A stretch of DNA of 5,807 bases from assembly GCA_001603055.1 (NCBI GenBank), contig LVAZ01000279.1:1-5807 (forward strand), given 5' to 3'. The stretch is from Victivallales bacterium Lenti_02 (GTDB lineage: Bacteria > Verrucomicrobiota > Lentisphaeria > Oligosphaerales > Lenti-02). Each line of letters starts with the position of its first letter. The first letter of the stretch is position 1. A program made the position numbers and the translations under genes. Below, piece after piece: positions 1 to 5,643 of the stretch. Under the pieces are notes generated by a model. That model made no database searches. It had not been told where the DNA came from and saw only the letters and a program-made list of their open reading frames with translations.

Positions 1-863
1 AGTTGGTAGCGGGCGGTGGTTTCGGGATTGCGCACCTGATAGACGGTTTTCCCGGTCGCGCCGAAGCGTTCCAGCAGGCGCGCGGCGAACTGGGTGACGG
101 CGGGATTGCCAGTCCGCTCGGCCTGCCAGTTGAAGAGCAGCGCCTCGCCTTGCCCCAGCCGGTTCAGGGTGATGGCGGGCACCCCGTCGTCGAAGACCGC
201 CAGCACCTGCGCCGTCTCCGCCTTGCCGAGCGGATTGCCGCTGATCCGGGCGGCCAGGGGGAAGGTCGCGGCGGTGAGGGAAAGCGGGGGAATGCCGAAG
301 CGTTCCTGCACCTGCCTCTGGCAGTGGTCGCAGTAGCACATTCCCTTTCCGCCGAAGCGGATATAGTCGAAGTGGATGCCCGCCAGGTCGTAGTTTTTGA
401 GGCATTCGAGCATGACGTCGCGCTGGAAGGCGCGGACCTCGGGCTTGCCCAGATCGTACCACATTTCGCCGGCGGGCGCACCGTTCTCCAGCCGCCACTC
501 GGGATGGACCGTGAACAGGTGGCCCGGCCGCGCATGCCCGTAGCTGCCGTTGACGAACCAGGCATGGACATCGACGCCTTTCGGCTGGGCGGCGGCAAGC
601 AGCGAGCCGAGGGGGTCGAAGCCCTCCGGCGCGCCGCTCTGCATCGGGCTCAGTTCGCTGCGGTAGGCCGCCTGCCCGCCCCCGTACCAGACGAGGATGT
701 AGACCGCGTTCATCCCCGCCCCCGCGATCCGTTCCACCGTCCGCTCCACGGTTTCCTGGTCCTTGATGTCCGCGAAGTGTGCCCAGACGGCGCGCTGCTC
801 GACCTGTGCCAAGCCGCTGCCGCCGACCAACACCGCCAACCCTGCCAGCCAGATCGTGCGCAT
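1..863 (-). CDS. Secreted glycoside-hydrolase-like protein, GHL10/COG1649 type (3' end missing)
   Basis: Partial gene: 287 codons read from ATG at 863 to the left edge without a stop. Residues 1-19 look like a signal peptide (MRT, a hydrophobic stretch, then GLA before Q20), so the protein is probably exported; there is no lipobox cysteine. The start is fixed by AAGGAG seven bases upstream. The body resembles the TIM-barrel glycosyl-hydrolase-like families: an early RAVWAHF strand (residues 24-30), AWFVNGSYG (101-109) and GIHFDYIRFG (162-171), where D166 is the likely catalytic-site acid by analogy. A CYCDHC cluster (176-181) and VQERFG follow, as in several of these families. From about residue 215 the sequence (VFDDGVPAITLNRLGQG) looks more like a C-terminal glutamine-amidotransferase-like beta domain than barrel. 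Substrate unknown. Second gene of an operon with the Gfo/Idh/MocA-like gene. The family call is from motifs only. Confidence 0.75.
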   Translation of the reverse strand, partial: MRTIWLAGLAVLVGGSGLAQVEQRAVWAHFADIKDQETVERTVERIAGAGMNAVYILVWYGGGQAAYRSELSPMQSGAPEGFDPLGSLLAAAQPKGVDVHAWFVNGSYGHARPGHLFTVHPEWRLENGAPAGEMWYDLGKPEVRAFQRDVMLECLKNYDLAGIHFDYIRFGGKGMCYCDHCQRQVQERFGIPPLSLTAATFPLAARISGNPLGKAETAQVLAVFDDGVPAITLNRLGQGEALLFNWQAERTGNPAVTQFAARLLERFGATGKTVYQVRNPETTARYQ

Positions 864-870
864 TGCGAGT

Positions 871-876
871 CTCCTT
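871..876 (-). promoter_or_regulatory. Ribosome binding site overlapping the upstream stop codon
   Basis: On the minus strand the sequence reads TAAAGGAG, so the TAA stop of the Gfo/Idh/MocA-like gene shares bases with the AAGGAG Shine-Dalgarno of the glycoside-hydrolase-like gene, whose ATG lies seven bases further on. This fixes the start at 863 and suggests translational coupling within one operon. Confidence 0.8.
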
Positions 877-2126
877 TAGTTCAGCCCCTCGACATGTTTC
901 CGACGCAGTTCGGCGAAGCGTTTGAGGTTCTCCTCCGGGATGGGAATGTCACCCAGGACGCTGGAGAAGGGCATGCCTTCGCGCCGCCGGGCCGGATCGG
1001 GGTTCCAGTCGTCGTGGCGGTATTTCTCGCGGACCGCCTGGTCCCGGAAATCCGGCACTTCGAGGGGAATGCCCCCTTGCAAGGCCGAGCGGTAGCCGAG
1101 AATGCCGACCGAGGACATGTCGATGGCCTTGTACACGTCGATCAGCGGGGGTGTGCCCTCGCGGACCGCCTTGGCGAAATAGTGGCAGCAGAAGTAGTCG
1201 GCCCCGCCGTGGCCGGTGGTGGCGGCGGCCTTGAACTCCGCCGGGAATTCGGGCATGTAGAAGGTGTTGGCCTCCCGGGGCGGGTCGAAGTCGAAGGGTT
1301 CGCGGTGAACGCGGAGCTGGGGCTGGCCCTGGTTGTATTCCATGGTGCCCTTGTTGCAGCAGAAGCGGATGCGGTAGCCGTGGTCGCGCAGGGAGGCGCA
1401 GGGCATGATTTTGGCCAGCGCCCCGTTGTCCATCTTGCACATGAGGATGCTGGCGATGTCCTTCTTGCTGATGCCGCCGGTCTTCATGGGGTCGGTGAAG
1501 TCGTAGGGCACCATGAAGCCGTTGACCTGCACCGGGCGGGTGTCCGTGACCATCATCACCGGTCCCATGGAATGGGTGCAGTAGTAGGAGGCCGGAATCC
1601 AGTTGCGCCAATGGTCCGGCCCCGAGATCAGGCTGGCCGCGCTTTTCGGCGTGCCGGGGTGGATGTACTCGGCCTCGCCGTAGAGGAAGGTTCCCATCTC
1701 GCCGCTCCGGTAGAGGCGGGTCATCTCCTGGCACTGGACATTGAAGGGCACGTTCTCGGCGAAGAAGTAGGTCTTGCCGGAGGCCTCGACCGCCTCCGCC
1801 AACTGGACCGCTTCGGCCATGGTGAACATGGCCATGCACTCGCTGAGCACATGCTTGCCGGCGGCCAGCGCCTGCAAGACCGCCGGCACATGCTCGGTCG
1901 CGTAGTTGGCGACGATCACGGCGTCGAGATCGTGCGCCAGAAACTCCCGGTAGTCCCGGTAGTAGACGACCCGGTCGCCCGATGGCCGCTTTTTCCGGAA
2001 GCTGGCCAGCAACGGCTCGAAGCCGTCGCAGACCGCCACCAGCTCCATGCCGACCTTCTCGGCCACGAATCCGAGATGGGCCCCGCGGCCCGCACCGTAG
2101 ACCCCGACGCGAATGGGTTTTTCCAT
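876..2126 (-). CDS. Gfo/Idh/MocA family protein with GHGGAD motif (GH109-like C-terminal region)
   Basis: A 416-residue cytoplasmic protein, the usual length for this family. Residues 5-35 form the Rossmann NAD(P)-binding start (IRVGVYGAGRGAHLG), ending in an acidic residue in VAVCDG. DAVIVANYATEHV (69-80) and AAGKHVLSEC (88-97) follow the family pattern, but the usual catalytic EKP is replaced by ECM (96-98), so the conserved lysine is absent. The C-terminal domain has YYCTHSMGPVMMV (181-193) and GHGGADYF (305-312), then DVYKAIDMSSVG (330-341). This resembles the C-terminal region of NAD-dependent GH109 glycosidases and related uncharacterised proteins of polysaccharide degraders. It could therefore be a redox-assisted glycosidase or a sugar dehydrogenase; the substrate is not readable. 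The open frame extends upstream to 2333, but only the ATG at 2126 has a good ribosome site and matches the family N-terminus. First gene of the minus-strand operon. Confidence 0.88.
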   Translation of the reverse strand: MEKPIRVGVYGAGRGAHLGFVAEKVGMELVAVCDGFEPLLASFRKKRPSGDRVVYYRDYREFLAHDLDAVIVANYATEHVPAVLQALAAGKHVLSECMAMFTMAEAVQLAEAVEASGKTYFFAENVPFNVQCQEMTRLYRSGEMGTFLYGEAEYIHPGTPKSAASLISGPDHWRNWIPASYYCTHSMGPVMMVTDTRPVQVNGFMVPYDFTDPMKTGGISKKDIASILMCKMDNGALAKIMPCASLRDHGYRIRFCCNKGTMEYNQGQPQLRVHREPFDFDPPREANTFYMPEFPAEFKAAATTGHGGADYFCCHYFAKAVREGTPPLIDVYKAIDMSSVGILGYRSALQGGIPLEVPDFRDQAVREKYRHDDWNPDPARRREGMPFSSVLGDIPIPEENLKRFAELRRKHVEGLN

Positions 2127-2131
2127 TGCCG

Positions 2132-2137
2132 ACCTCC
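2132..2137 (-). promoter_or_regulatory. Ribosome binding site that sets the Gfo/Idh/MocA start
   Basis: GGAGGT on the minus strand lies five bases before the ATG at 2126. It rejects the 69-residue upstream extension of the open frame, which is rich in Pro and Arg and lies ahead of the Rossmann strand. Confidence 0.8.
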
Positions 2138-2171
2138 AGTTGCCCGAGTTGGATACCGGGACACGCCGGAG

Positions 2172-2200
2172 AAGATAGCGCCGGGAAGCGAAAGGGAAAA
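2172..2200 (-). promoter_or_regulatory. Weak candidate promoter for the minus-strand operon
   Basis: On the minus strand TTTTCC and TATCTT are separated by 17 bases, and the -10-like box ends about 45 bases before the start codon at 2126. Matches to the sigma70 consensus are only 3/6 and 4/6, so this is merely the best candidate seen in the 2127-2305 gap. No clear operator or terminator was seen in that gap. Confidence 0.2.
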
Positions 2201-2273
2201 GCGGTGGGGATGCAAGCACGGGTGCAGGCGGCGGAACCCGGATGAACGACTCTTCATTGCCCGTTTTCCATCG

Positions 2274-2285
2274 CTTAATCTTCGG
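2274..2285 (+). promoter_or_regulatory. CTTAATCTTCGG motif, possible regulator site
   Basis: This 12-mer differs at one position from CTTAACCTTCGG at 3117-3128, and the similarity continues weakly for about 11 bases downstream (17 of 24 positions match in all). Both copies are intergenic and in the same orientation; this one lies just before the glycosyltransferase remnant. It could be a shared binding site or promoter element. No properly spaced -10 box accompanies it, and a chance match is possible. Confidence 0.25.
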
Positions 2286-2305
2286 GGGTTCCAGTATCCG
2301 CCACA

Positions 2306-2476
2306 ATGCCAATAATCGAACGACATGATGCAACAGGCCCAGTCATGGACAACTGCGCGGATTTTTCCATCGTGATACCCGCCTACAACGAGGAGAAACG
2401 GATGGGCGCCGTGCCGGACTCTGTCCGGAATGTCGGTGGTATCTGTTGCCCCAGCGCGAAAGAAACCAGACGATGA
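2306..2476 (+). pseudogene. Remnant of a family 2 glycosyltransferase (N-terminal signature only)
   Basis: An open frame of 56 codons (ATG 2306, alternative ATG 2345). It contains FSIVIPAYNEEKRMGAV at residues 20-36, the first beta strand and nucleotide-binding loop of GT-A fold family 2 glycosyltransferases such as dolichyl-phosphate sugar transferases. After about residue 46 the resemblance ends, with GGICCPSAKETRR and a stop. Full-length enzymes have at least about 230 residues, so this piece cannot be catalytic. I found no continuation of the enzyme in the other frames up to 2600, which suggests an internal deletion rather than a simple frameshift. The stop overlaps the next gene's start as ATGA, so translating the remnant could feed ribosomes to the phosphatase gene. 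Neither candidate start has a strong ribosome site. It could also be kept as a short leader peptide. Confidence 0.5.
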
Positions 2477-3099
2477 CCGGCAGAAAACGGATTGTGGCGC
2501 TGCGGCTCGGGGTCGGTCTGGCGCTGCTGCTCGCGGTCGCCGGAATCATCCGTTTCCGGACTTGGTATCTACCGCACTTCCATCGGGTGAAGGCCGGCGA
2601 GTTCTACCGGAGCGGCCAGCCGCGCGGGGTCGGTTTGCACGCCGTCAGGCTGCTGGGGGTCCGGACCGTGGTCACGCTGCGGGACAGGAACGATTCTGCG
2701 GCCGCTGCGGAGGAGGCGTACTGTCGCAGGCACGGAATCCGTTTTCTGCGGGTGCCTCTGAGCTGGGACGATCCGGAGGAAATCAGCCGTGCCGTGGAGC
2801 AAGTCATGGCGATTGCGGAAGACCCGCGGAACCATCCCGTTCTCGTACACTGCGCGCGCGGGAAGGAGCGGACGGGGCTGGTCTCGGCGGTGTTCCGGAT
2901 CGAACGGGAGCAATGGCCAAAGTCCAAGGCGATGAAGGAGATGTTCGACCTGGGCCTGGAACCGGGGGAGAAGTTGGTCTTCGACGAGTTCGTGTGGAAT
3001 TATCTGCCCCGGTGGGCAAGGGGGGAGGGAAACTCCTCGACCGGCCGGAGGACCGCGCCTCCCCGTCTGCTGCGGGGACCGGAGATGAACAATTCTTAA
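2473..3099 (+). CDS. Membrane-anchored Cys-x5-Arg protein phosphatase (DSP/tyrosine phosphatase-like)
   Basis: A 208-residue protein. Residues 8-26 form one hydrophobic segment after a basic start (MTGRKR), so it is probably an N-terminal membrane anchor. The catalytic part begins at FHRVKAGEFYRSGQPR (36-51), a typical opening of bacterial dual-specificity-like phosphatases. It continues with LGVRTVVTLRD (61-71) and the P-loop VHCARGKERTG (125-135), where C127 is the nucleophile and R133 binds phosphate. D99 or D100 in LSWDDPE is the probable general acid. The substrate may be a phosphoprotein, phosphoinositide-like lipid or other phosphoester and cannot be read here. ATG 2473 is preferred because it overlaps the preceding stop as ATGA and precedes the anchor directly. 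A TTG at 2446 would add nine residues, and neither start has a strong ribosome site. The anchor's orientation, and so the side on which the enzyme acts, is uncertain. Confidence 0.82.
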   Translation: MTGRKRIVALRLGVGLALLLAVAGIIRFRTWYLPHFHRVKAGEFYRSGQPRGVGLHAVRLLGVRTVVTLRDRNDSAAAAEEAYCRRHGIRFLRVPLSWDDPEEISRAVEQVMAIAEDPRNHPVLVHCARGKERTGLVSAVFRIEREQWPKSKAMKEMFDLGLEPGEKLVFDEFVWNYLPRWARGEGNSSTGRRTAPPRLLRGPEMNNS

Positions 3100-3128
3100 C
3101 AATTCGCATATCGAGACTTAACCTTCGG
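3095..3128 (+). promoter_or_regulatory. Direct repeat CTTAAC spaced 22 bases, possible response-regulator site
   Basis: CTTAACAATTCG (3095-3106) and CTTAACCTTCGG (3117-3128) start 22 bases apart, two helical turns on the same DNA face. OmpR/PhoB-family regulators usually bind direct repeats in this kind of register, and one is encoded about 400 bases downstream. The first copy overlaps the phosphatase stop codon. Autoregulation is an inference; no convincing -10 box could be placed relative to the repeats. Confidence 0.3.
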
Positions 3129-3156
3129 CGGCTTTACTACTGGAAAGAACAGCCGA

Positions 3157-3259
3157 TAGGTTTCGGTGCATGATCGCATACGGATGCGAGCCTAGCCTTG
3201 GGAGTCGGCATTCCCTGCCCGCAGCGGGATGGAACCAAGCCGGATGGTGATTCCATCAC
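3157..3259 (+). promoter_or_regulatory. Possible structured mRNA leader before the small membrane protein
   Basis: Several inverted repeats lie in series. TAGGTT (3157-3162) pairs with AGCCTA (3189-3194) around a CGCAT/ATGCG hairpin with loop ACGG (3175-3188). CTTGG (3197-3201) pairs with CCAAG (3235-3239), TTCC (3211-3214) with GGAA (3231-3234), and CCCG (3218-3221) with CGGG (3225-3228), stacking into one long arm with a nine-base bulge on the 5' side. GTGAT/ATCAC (3247-3259) ends eight bases before the ribosome site at 3267. I could not match it to a riboswitch class I know. A 26-codon frame (ATG 3170 to TGA 3250), poorly supported by its ribosome site, runs through the structure. Short stems are common in GC-rich DNA, so the call is tentative. 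Confidence 0.3.
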
Positions 3260-3277
3260 TACCTGAAAGGAACGAAG

Positions 3278-3457
3278 ATGGCAGGACAGAGCGTGGCGCA
3301 TGAAGGCTGGGTGGCTGGTTCCAGATTCCTATCCAAATGGGTGCTTGTCTCGCTGACGGAAACGATCGGCGGACTCCTGTTCGTTCCTGTCGCCGTTTTC
3401 TGCATGGTCCGCAATGTGTTCAGGATGAACCTGGAGGACTGGCCGGGAGAGGGGTGA
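3278..3457 (+). CDS. Small single-span membrane protein of unknown function
   Basis: A 59-residue open frame that I do not recognise. ATG 3278 has AAGGAA five bases upstream, a good ribosome site. Residues 1-20 are polar with basic R16 and K20; residues 21-44 are mostly hydrophobic (LLFVPVAVFCMV at 33-44) and fit one membrane span, with E28 near its start. A short basic and acidic tail follows (RNVFRMNLEDWPGEG). It sits 84 bases ahead of the response regulator on the same strand, so it is probably co-transcribed with the two-component system. It could be an accessory or inhibitor of the sensor kinase, as small membrane proteins are in some systems, or a target of that system; both are inference. 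Support for coding comes from the ribosome site, composition and position only. Confidence 0.6.
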   Translation: MAGQSVAHEGWVAGSRFLSKWVLVSLTETIGGLLFVPVAVFCMVRNVFRMNLEDWPGEG

Positions 3458-3510
3458 TGGCGGATGGCGCTCGCATCGGTCGGTCAGAATGCTAGATTCC
3501 AGCCAAATGG
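3323..3510 (+). repeat. Imperfect repeat pair AGATTCC-(2-3)-CCAAATGG
   Basis: AGATTCC-TAT-CCAAATGG (3323-3340) lies inside the small membrane protein gene, and AGATTCC-AG-CCAAATGG (3494-3510) lies in the gap before the response regulator. Fifteen bases are shared around a spacer of three or two bases, with starts 171 bases apart. It may be a regulator site pair, a trace of local duplication, or chance. Confidence 0.25.
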
Positions 3511-3531
3511 CCTTGCTCCCTTCCCACTCCC

Positions 3532-3536
3532 GGAGG
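3532..3536 (+). promoter_or_regulatory. Ribosome binding site that sets the response regulator start
   Basis: GGAGG lies five bases before ATG 3542. The open frame extends 26 codons further up to an ATG at 3464, but that extension lies before the canonical receiver N-terminus MRILVIEDH and has no comparable ribosome site. Confidence 0.85.
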
Positions 3537-3541
3537 CACCG

Positions 3542-4213
3542 ATGCGGATTCTGGTCATCGAGGACCACGATGAGGTGGCGCGTTTCATCGTCAAAGGACT
3601 GAAGGAGGAACGGTACGCGGTGGATTGCGCCGGGACCGGGACCGAAGGTCTGAGCATGGCCCGGATCGGCGACTACGACGCCATTGTCCTCGATGTCATG
3701 CTGCCCGGAATGAACGGCTTCGAGGTGGCCGCCGCCCTCCGCGCCAAGGGAGTCGCCTCCCCGATTCTCATGCTCACCGCGAAGGATCAGGTCGAGGACA
3801 AGGTGCGCGGGCTGGATGCGGGTGCCGACGACTATCTGGTGAAGCCCTTCGCCTTCGCCGAGCTGCTGGCCCGCATCCGGGCCCTGCTGCGGCGGCGGGA
3901 CCAGTTGGCTCCGGCGGAACTGCAAGTCGCCGACCTGGTGCTGGAGCCGGTCAGCCACCATGTCGTCCGTGCCGGCCAGCCCATCGACCTGACCAACCGC
4001 GAGTATGCGCTGCTCGAGTTCCTGATGCGGAACAAGGGCCGGGCCTGTACCCGGACCTCGATCATCGAGCATGTGTGGGACATGCATTTCGACAGCGACA
4101 CCAACCTGGTGGACGTCCACATCCGCCACCTGCGGGCGAAACTGGACGATAGTTTCTCGCCGAAACTCATCCACACGGTGCGCGGGGTGGGCTACGTGCT
4201 GCGGGAGGAGTAG
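3542..4213 (+). CDS. OmpR/PhoB-family response regulator (CusR/CopR-like)
   Basis: A 223-residue two-domain regulator, the normal length. The receiver domain (1-118) starts MRILVIEDHDE with the acidic pair E7/D8. The phosphate acceptor is D51 in IVLDVMLPGMNGFEV, the switch threonine T79 lies in LMLTA, and the conserved lysine is K101 in DDYLVKPFAF. The winged-helix DNA-binding domain (about 125-223) contains LTNREYALLEFLM (150-162), the recognition-helix region NLVDVHIRHLRAKLD (188-202) and the terminal wing HTVRGVGYVLREE. The receiver, especially VEDKVRGLDAGADDYLVKPF, is closest in my recollection to heavy-metal regulators such as CusR, CopR and SilR, but no metal-resistance gene is present to confirm that role. 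It is transcribed with the sensor kinase, which begins on the base after its stop. It probably acts as a transcription factor once phosphorylated by that kinase. Confidence 0.95.
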   Translation: MRILVIEDHDEVARFIVKGLKEERYAVDCAGTGTEGLSMARIGDYDAIVLDVMLPGMNGFEVAAALRAKGVASPILMLTAKDQVEDKVRGLDAGADDYLVKPFAFAELLARIRALLRRRDQLAPAELQVADLVLEPVSHHVVRAGQPIDLTNREYALLEFLMRNKGRACTRTSIIEHVWDMHFDSDTNLVDVHIRHLRAKLDDSFSPKLIHTVRGVGYVLREE

Positions 4214-5614
4214 GTGAAGGTTTTCCAGTTCAAACTCACCTGCTGGATTGCCCTGGGCTTCTTCTGCCTGATGTTCCTAACCCTCATCGCGTTCAACTGG
4301 TATGCCATCCGCCGGGTCTTGCACGAGGCGAAGGTGCGGATGCGGACCGTCTCCCGCGGCATCATCGAGGAACTCGAGGCCGACAAGACTCCATCCGAAG
4401 GCCCGATCGCCCCGGAAACGCTACAGGTCATTGGCGGCAACATGGGCTATATCGCCCGCGACAGGGAGATCGGCTATGCGATCATTTCGCGGACCTACCA
4501 GGTGCTCTACCAGACCCCCGGCTTCCATATCCGCGCGGACCGGAAGTTCCTGGCCAAGCCGCAGAAGCGGCCGTTCATTGTGCGAGTCGAGTCGGACAAG
4601 GATTTGGACGACGCCCTGAAGCGCTGGTATTTCATGTTCCGCTACGAGGGGGAGCGGTTCATCATCTTCACGAACGACCGCGGCGAGTACGAGCTGGTCG
4701 AGAGGCTGATCGAGGGACTGGGCATCGTTCTGGTCCTGGCCATCCTTCTCGCCCTGCCTTCCGGCTATCTGGTGAGCCGGAAGATACTCAATCCGCTCGA
4801 TGCCATCGGCGTGGCGGTGCAGAAAATCCGCGCGGGCGATCTCACGGCCCGGATTGCCCGGCCCGGCTCGGACGACGAGGTGTCGTGTCTCATCGACACG
4901 CTGAATCTGACGTTTGACGAGCTGCAAGCCTCCTTCCACCGCATCCAGCGGTTCAGCGCCGACGCCGCGCACGAACTCAACACGCCGCTGACCGCCATCC
5001 GGGGCAATCTGGAAGTCTGCCTGGGACGGGAGCGGATGGTGGACGAATACCAGGCGGTGCTGGCGGAAAGCGTCGAGCAGATTTCCTCCCTGTCCCGGCT
5101 GCTCCGGGACCTGCTGCTGCTGGCGAAGCCCGGGAGCCCGCAGCAGAAGAAGCATTTCGCCCCGGTGGACTGCTCGGCCGTGGCGGAGCGGGCGGCGGAG
5201 CAGGCCCAGTTCTTCGGCGAGGCCGCCGGTGTCCAGGTGGTCCGGGACATCGAGCCGGGGCTGCTCCTGCCGGGCAACGAGAGCCTTCTGTTCCGTCTGT
5301 GCTACAACCTCATCCACAACGGCATCCGCTTCTCCCCCGCCGGCTCCGTCGTCACGGTGAAGCTCCAGCGGCGGGACGATGCGGCCGTTCTCGAGGTGAT
5401 GGACCAGGGAATCGGCATCCGTCCCGAGGATCAGGAGAAGATTTTCGAGCAGTTCTTCCAGGTCGAGAAAAGCCGCAACGTCGGCACCGGCCTCGGGCTC
5501 TCGATCGTGAAGTGGATCGTCGATCTGCACGGCGGGCGGATCGAGGTGGAAAGCGAACCGGACTGCGGCGCGCTCTTCCGCGTGACCCTGCCGCTGCACC
5601 CGCCCCCGGCGTGA
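4214..5614 (+). CDS. Membrane sensor histidine kinase (CusS/CopS-like), GTG start
   Basis: A 466-residue kinase starting with GTG directly after the regulator's TAG; the GGGAGGAG at 4203-4210 inside that gene's end serves as ribosome site. Membrane span 1 is at about 9-29, an extracytoplasmic sensor region of about 135 residues follows, and span 2 lies at about 167-188. A HAMP domain (about 188-241) leads to the dimerisation H-box FSADAAHELNTPLTAIRG (247-264) with phosphorylatable H253. The ATPase domain has the N box LCYNLIHNGIRFSP (362-375, N365 and N369), the D box VMDQGIGI (395-402) and the glycine-rich GTGLGLSIVKW (424-434). All kinase residues are present, so it should be active. H-box context resembles heavy-metal sensor kinases, but the sensor region shows no metal-binding His/Met cluster, so the stimulus is open. 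It ends 26 bases before a convergent tRNA gene. Confidence 0.95.
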   Translation: MKVFQFKLTCWIALGFFCLMFLTLIAFNWYAIRRVLHEAKVRMRTVSRGIIEELEADKTPSEGPIAPETLQVIGGNMGYIARDREIGYAIISRTYQVLYQTPGFHIRADRKFLAKPQKRPFIVRVESDKDLDDALKRWYFMFRYEGERFIIFTNDRGEYELVERLIEGLGIVLVLAILLALPSGYLVSRKILNPLDAIGVAVQKIRAGDLTARIARPGSDDEVSCLIDTLNLTFDELQASFHRIQRFSADAAHELNTPLTAIRGNLEVCLGRERMVDEYQAVLAESVEQISSLSRLLRDLLLLAKPGSPQQKKHFAPVDCSAVAERAAEQAQFFGEAAGVQVVRDIEPGLLLPGNESLLFRLCYNLIHNGIRFSPAGSVVTVKLQRRDDAAVLEVMDQGIGIRPEDQEKIFEQFFQVEKSRNVGTGLGLSIVKWIVDLHGGRIEVESEPDCGALFRVTLPLHPPPA

Positions 5615-5625
5615 GCGAGTCCGGC

Positions 5626-5643
5626 CCACCGGGGAGACGGTGG
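5626..5643. other. Perfect inverted repeat between the kinase stop and the tRNA 3' end
   Basis: CCACCG (5626-5631) and CGGTGG (5638-5643) form a six-base-pair stem with a six-base loop. There is no T-run on either side, so it is not a typical intrinsic terminator. On the minus strand one arm includes the encoded tRNA CCA (5643-5641). It may affect termination of both convergent transcripts or tRNA 3' processing, or may be accidental. Confidence 0.3.

Noticed and set aside
3..2315. Very long open frame of 770 codons on the plus strand
   Set aside because: It is antisense to the glycoside-hydrolase-like and Gfo/Idh/MocA genes, both of which have family motifs and ribosome sites. Its product is low-complexity (Ala, Gly, Val, Arg, His, Asp) with no recognisable domain, as expected for an antisense frame in GC-rich DNA.
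2127..2333. N-terminal extension of the Gfo/Idh/MocA protein by 69 residues
   Set aside because: The extension is rich in Arg and Pro and unlike any targeting signal I know for this family. The GGAGGT site five bases before the ATG at 2126 gives a start that matches the family.
3062..3077. Hairpin CCCCG/CGGGG as terminator of the phosphatase gene
   Set aside because: It lies within the coding sequence before the stop at 3099 and has no following T-run.
3157..3259. Known riboswitch (cobalamin or c-di-GMP-I)
   Set aside because: Short pieces such as GGGA with CTGCCCGC, or CCGGATGG, recall parts of these consensus sequences, but the conserved cores (for example the GEMM GCAAAGCC and GAAA-tetraloop arm) are absent.
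3457..3495. 12-codon frame whose ATG overlaps the small membrane gene's stop
   Set aside because: It is too short, has no recognisable sequence features and arises readily by chance from TGATG.
3329..4174. Open frame of 281 codons on the minus strand
   Set aside because: It is antisense to the response regulator, whose receiver and winged-helix residues are all intact; no domain is recognisable in the antisense product.
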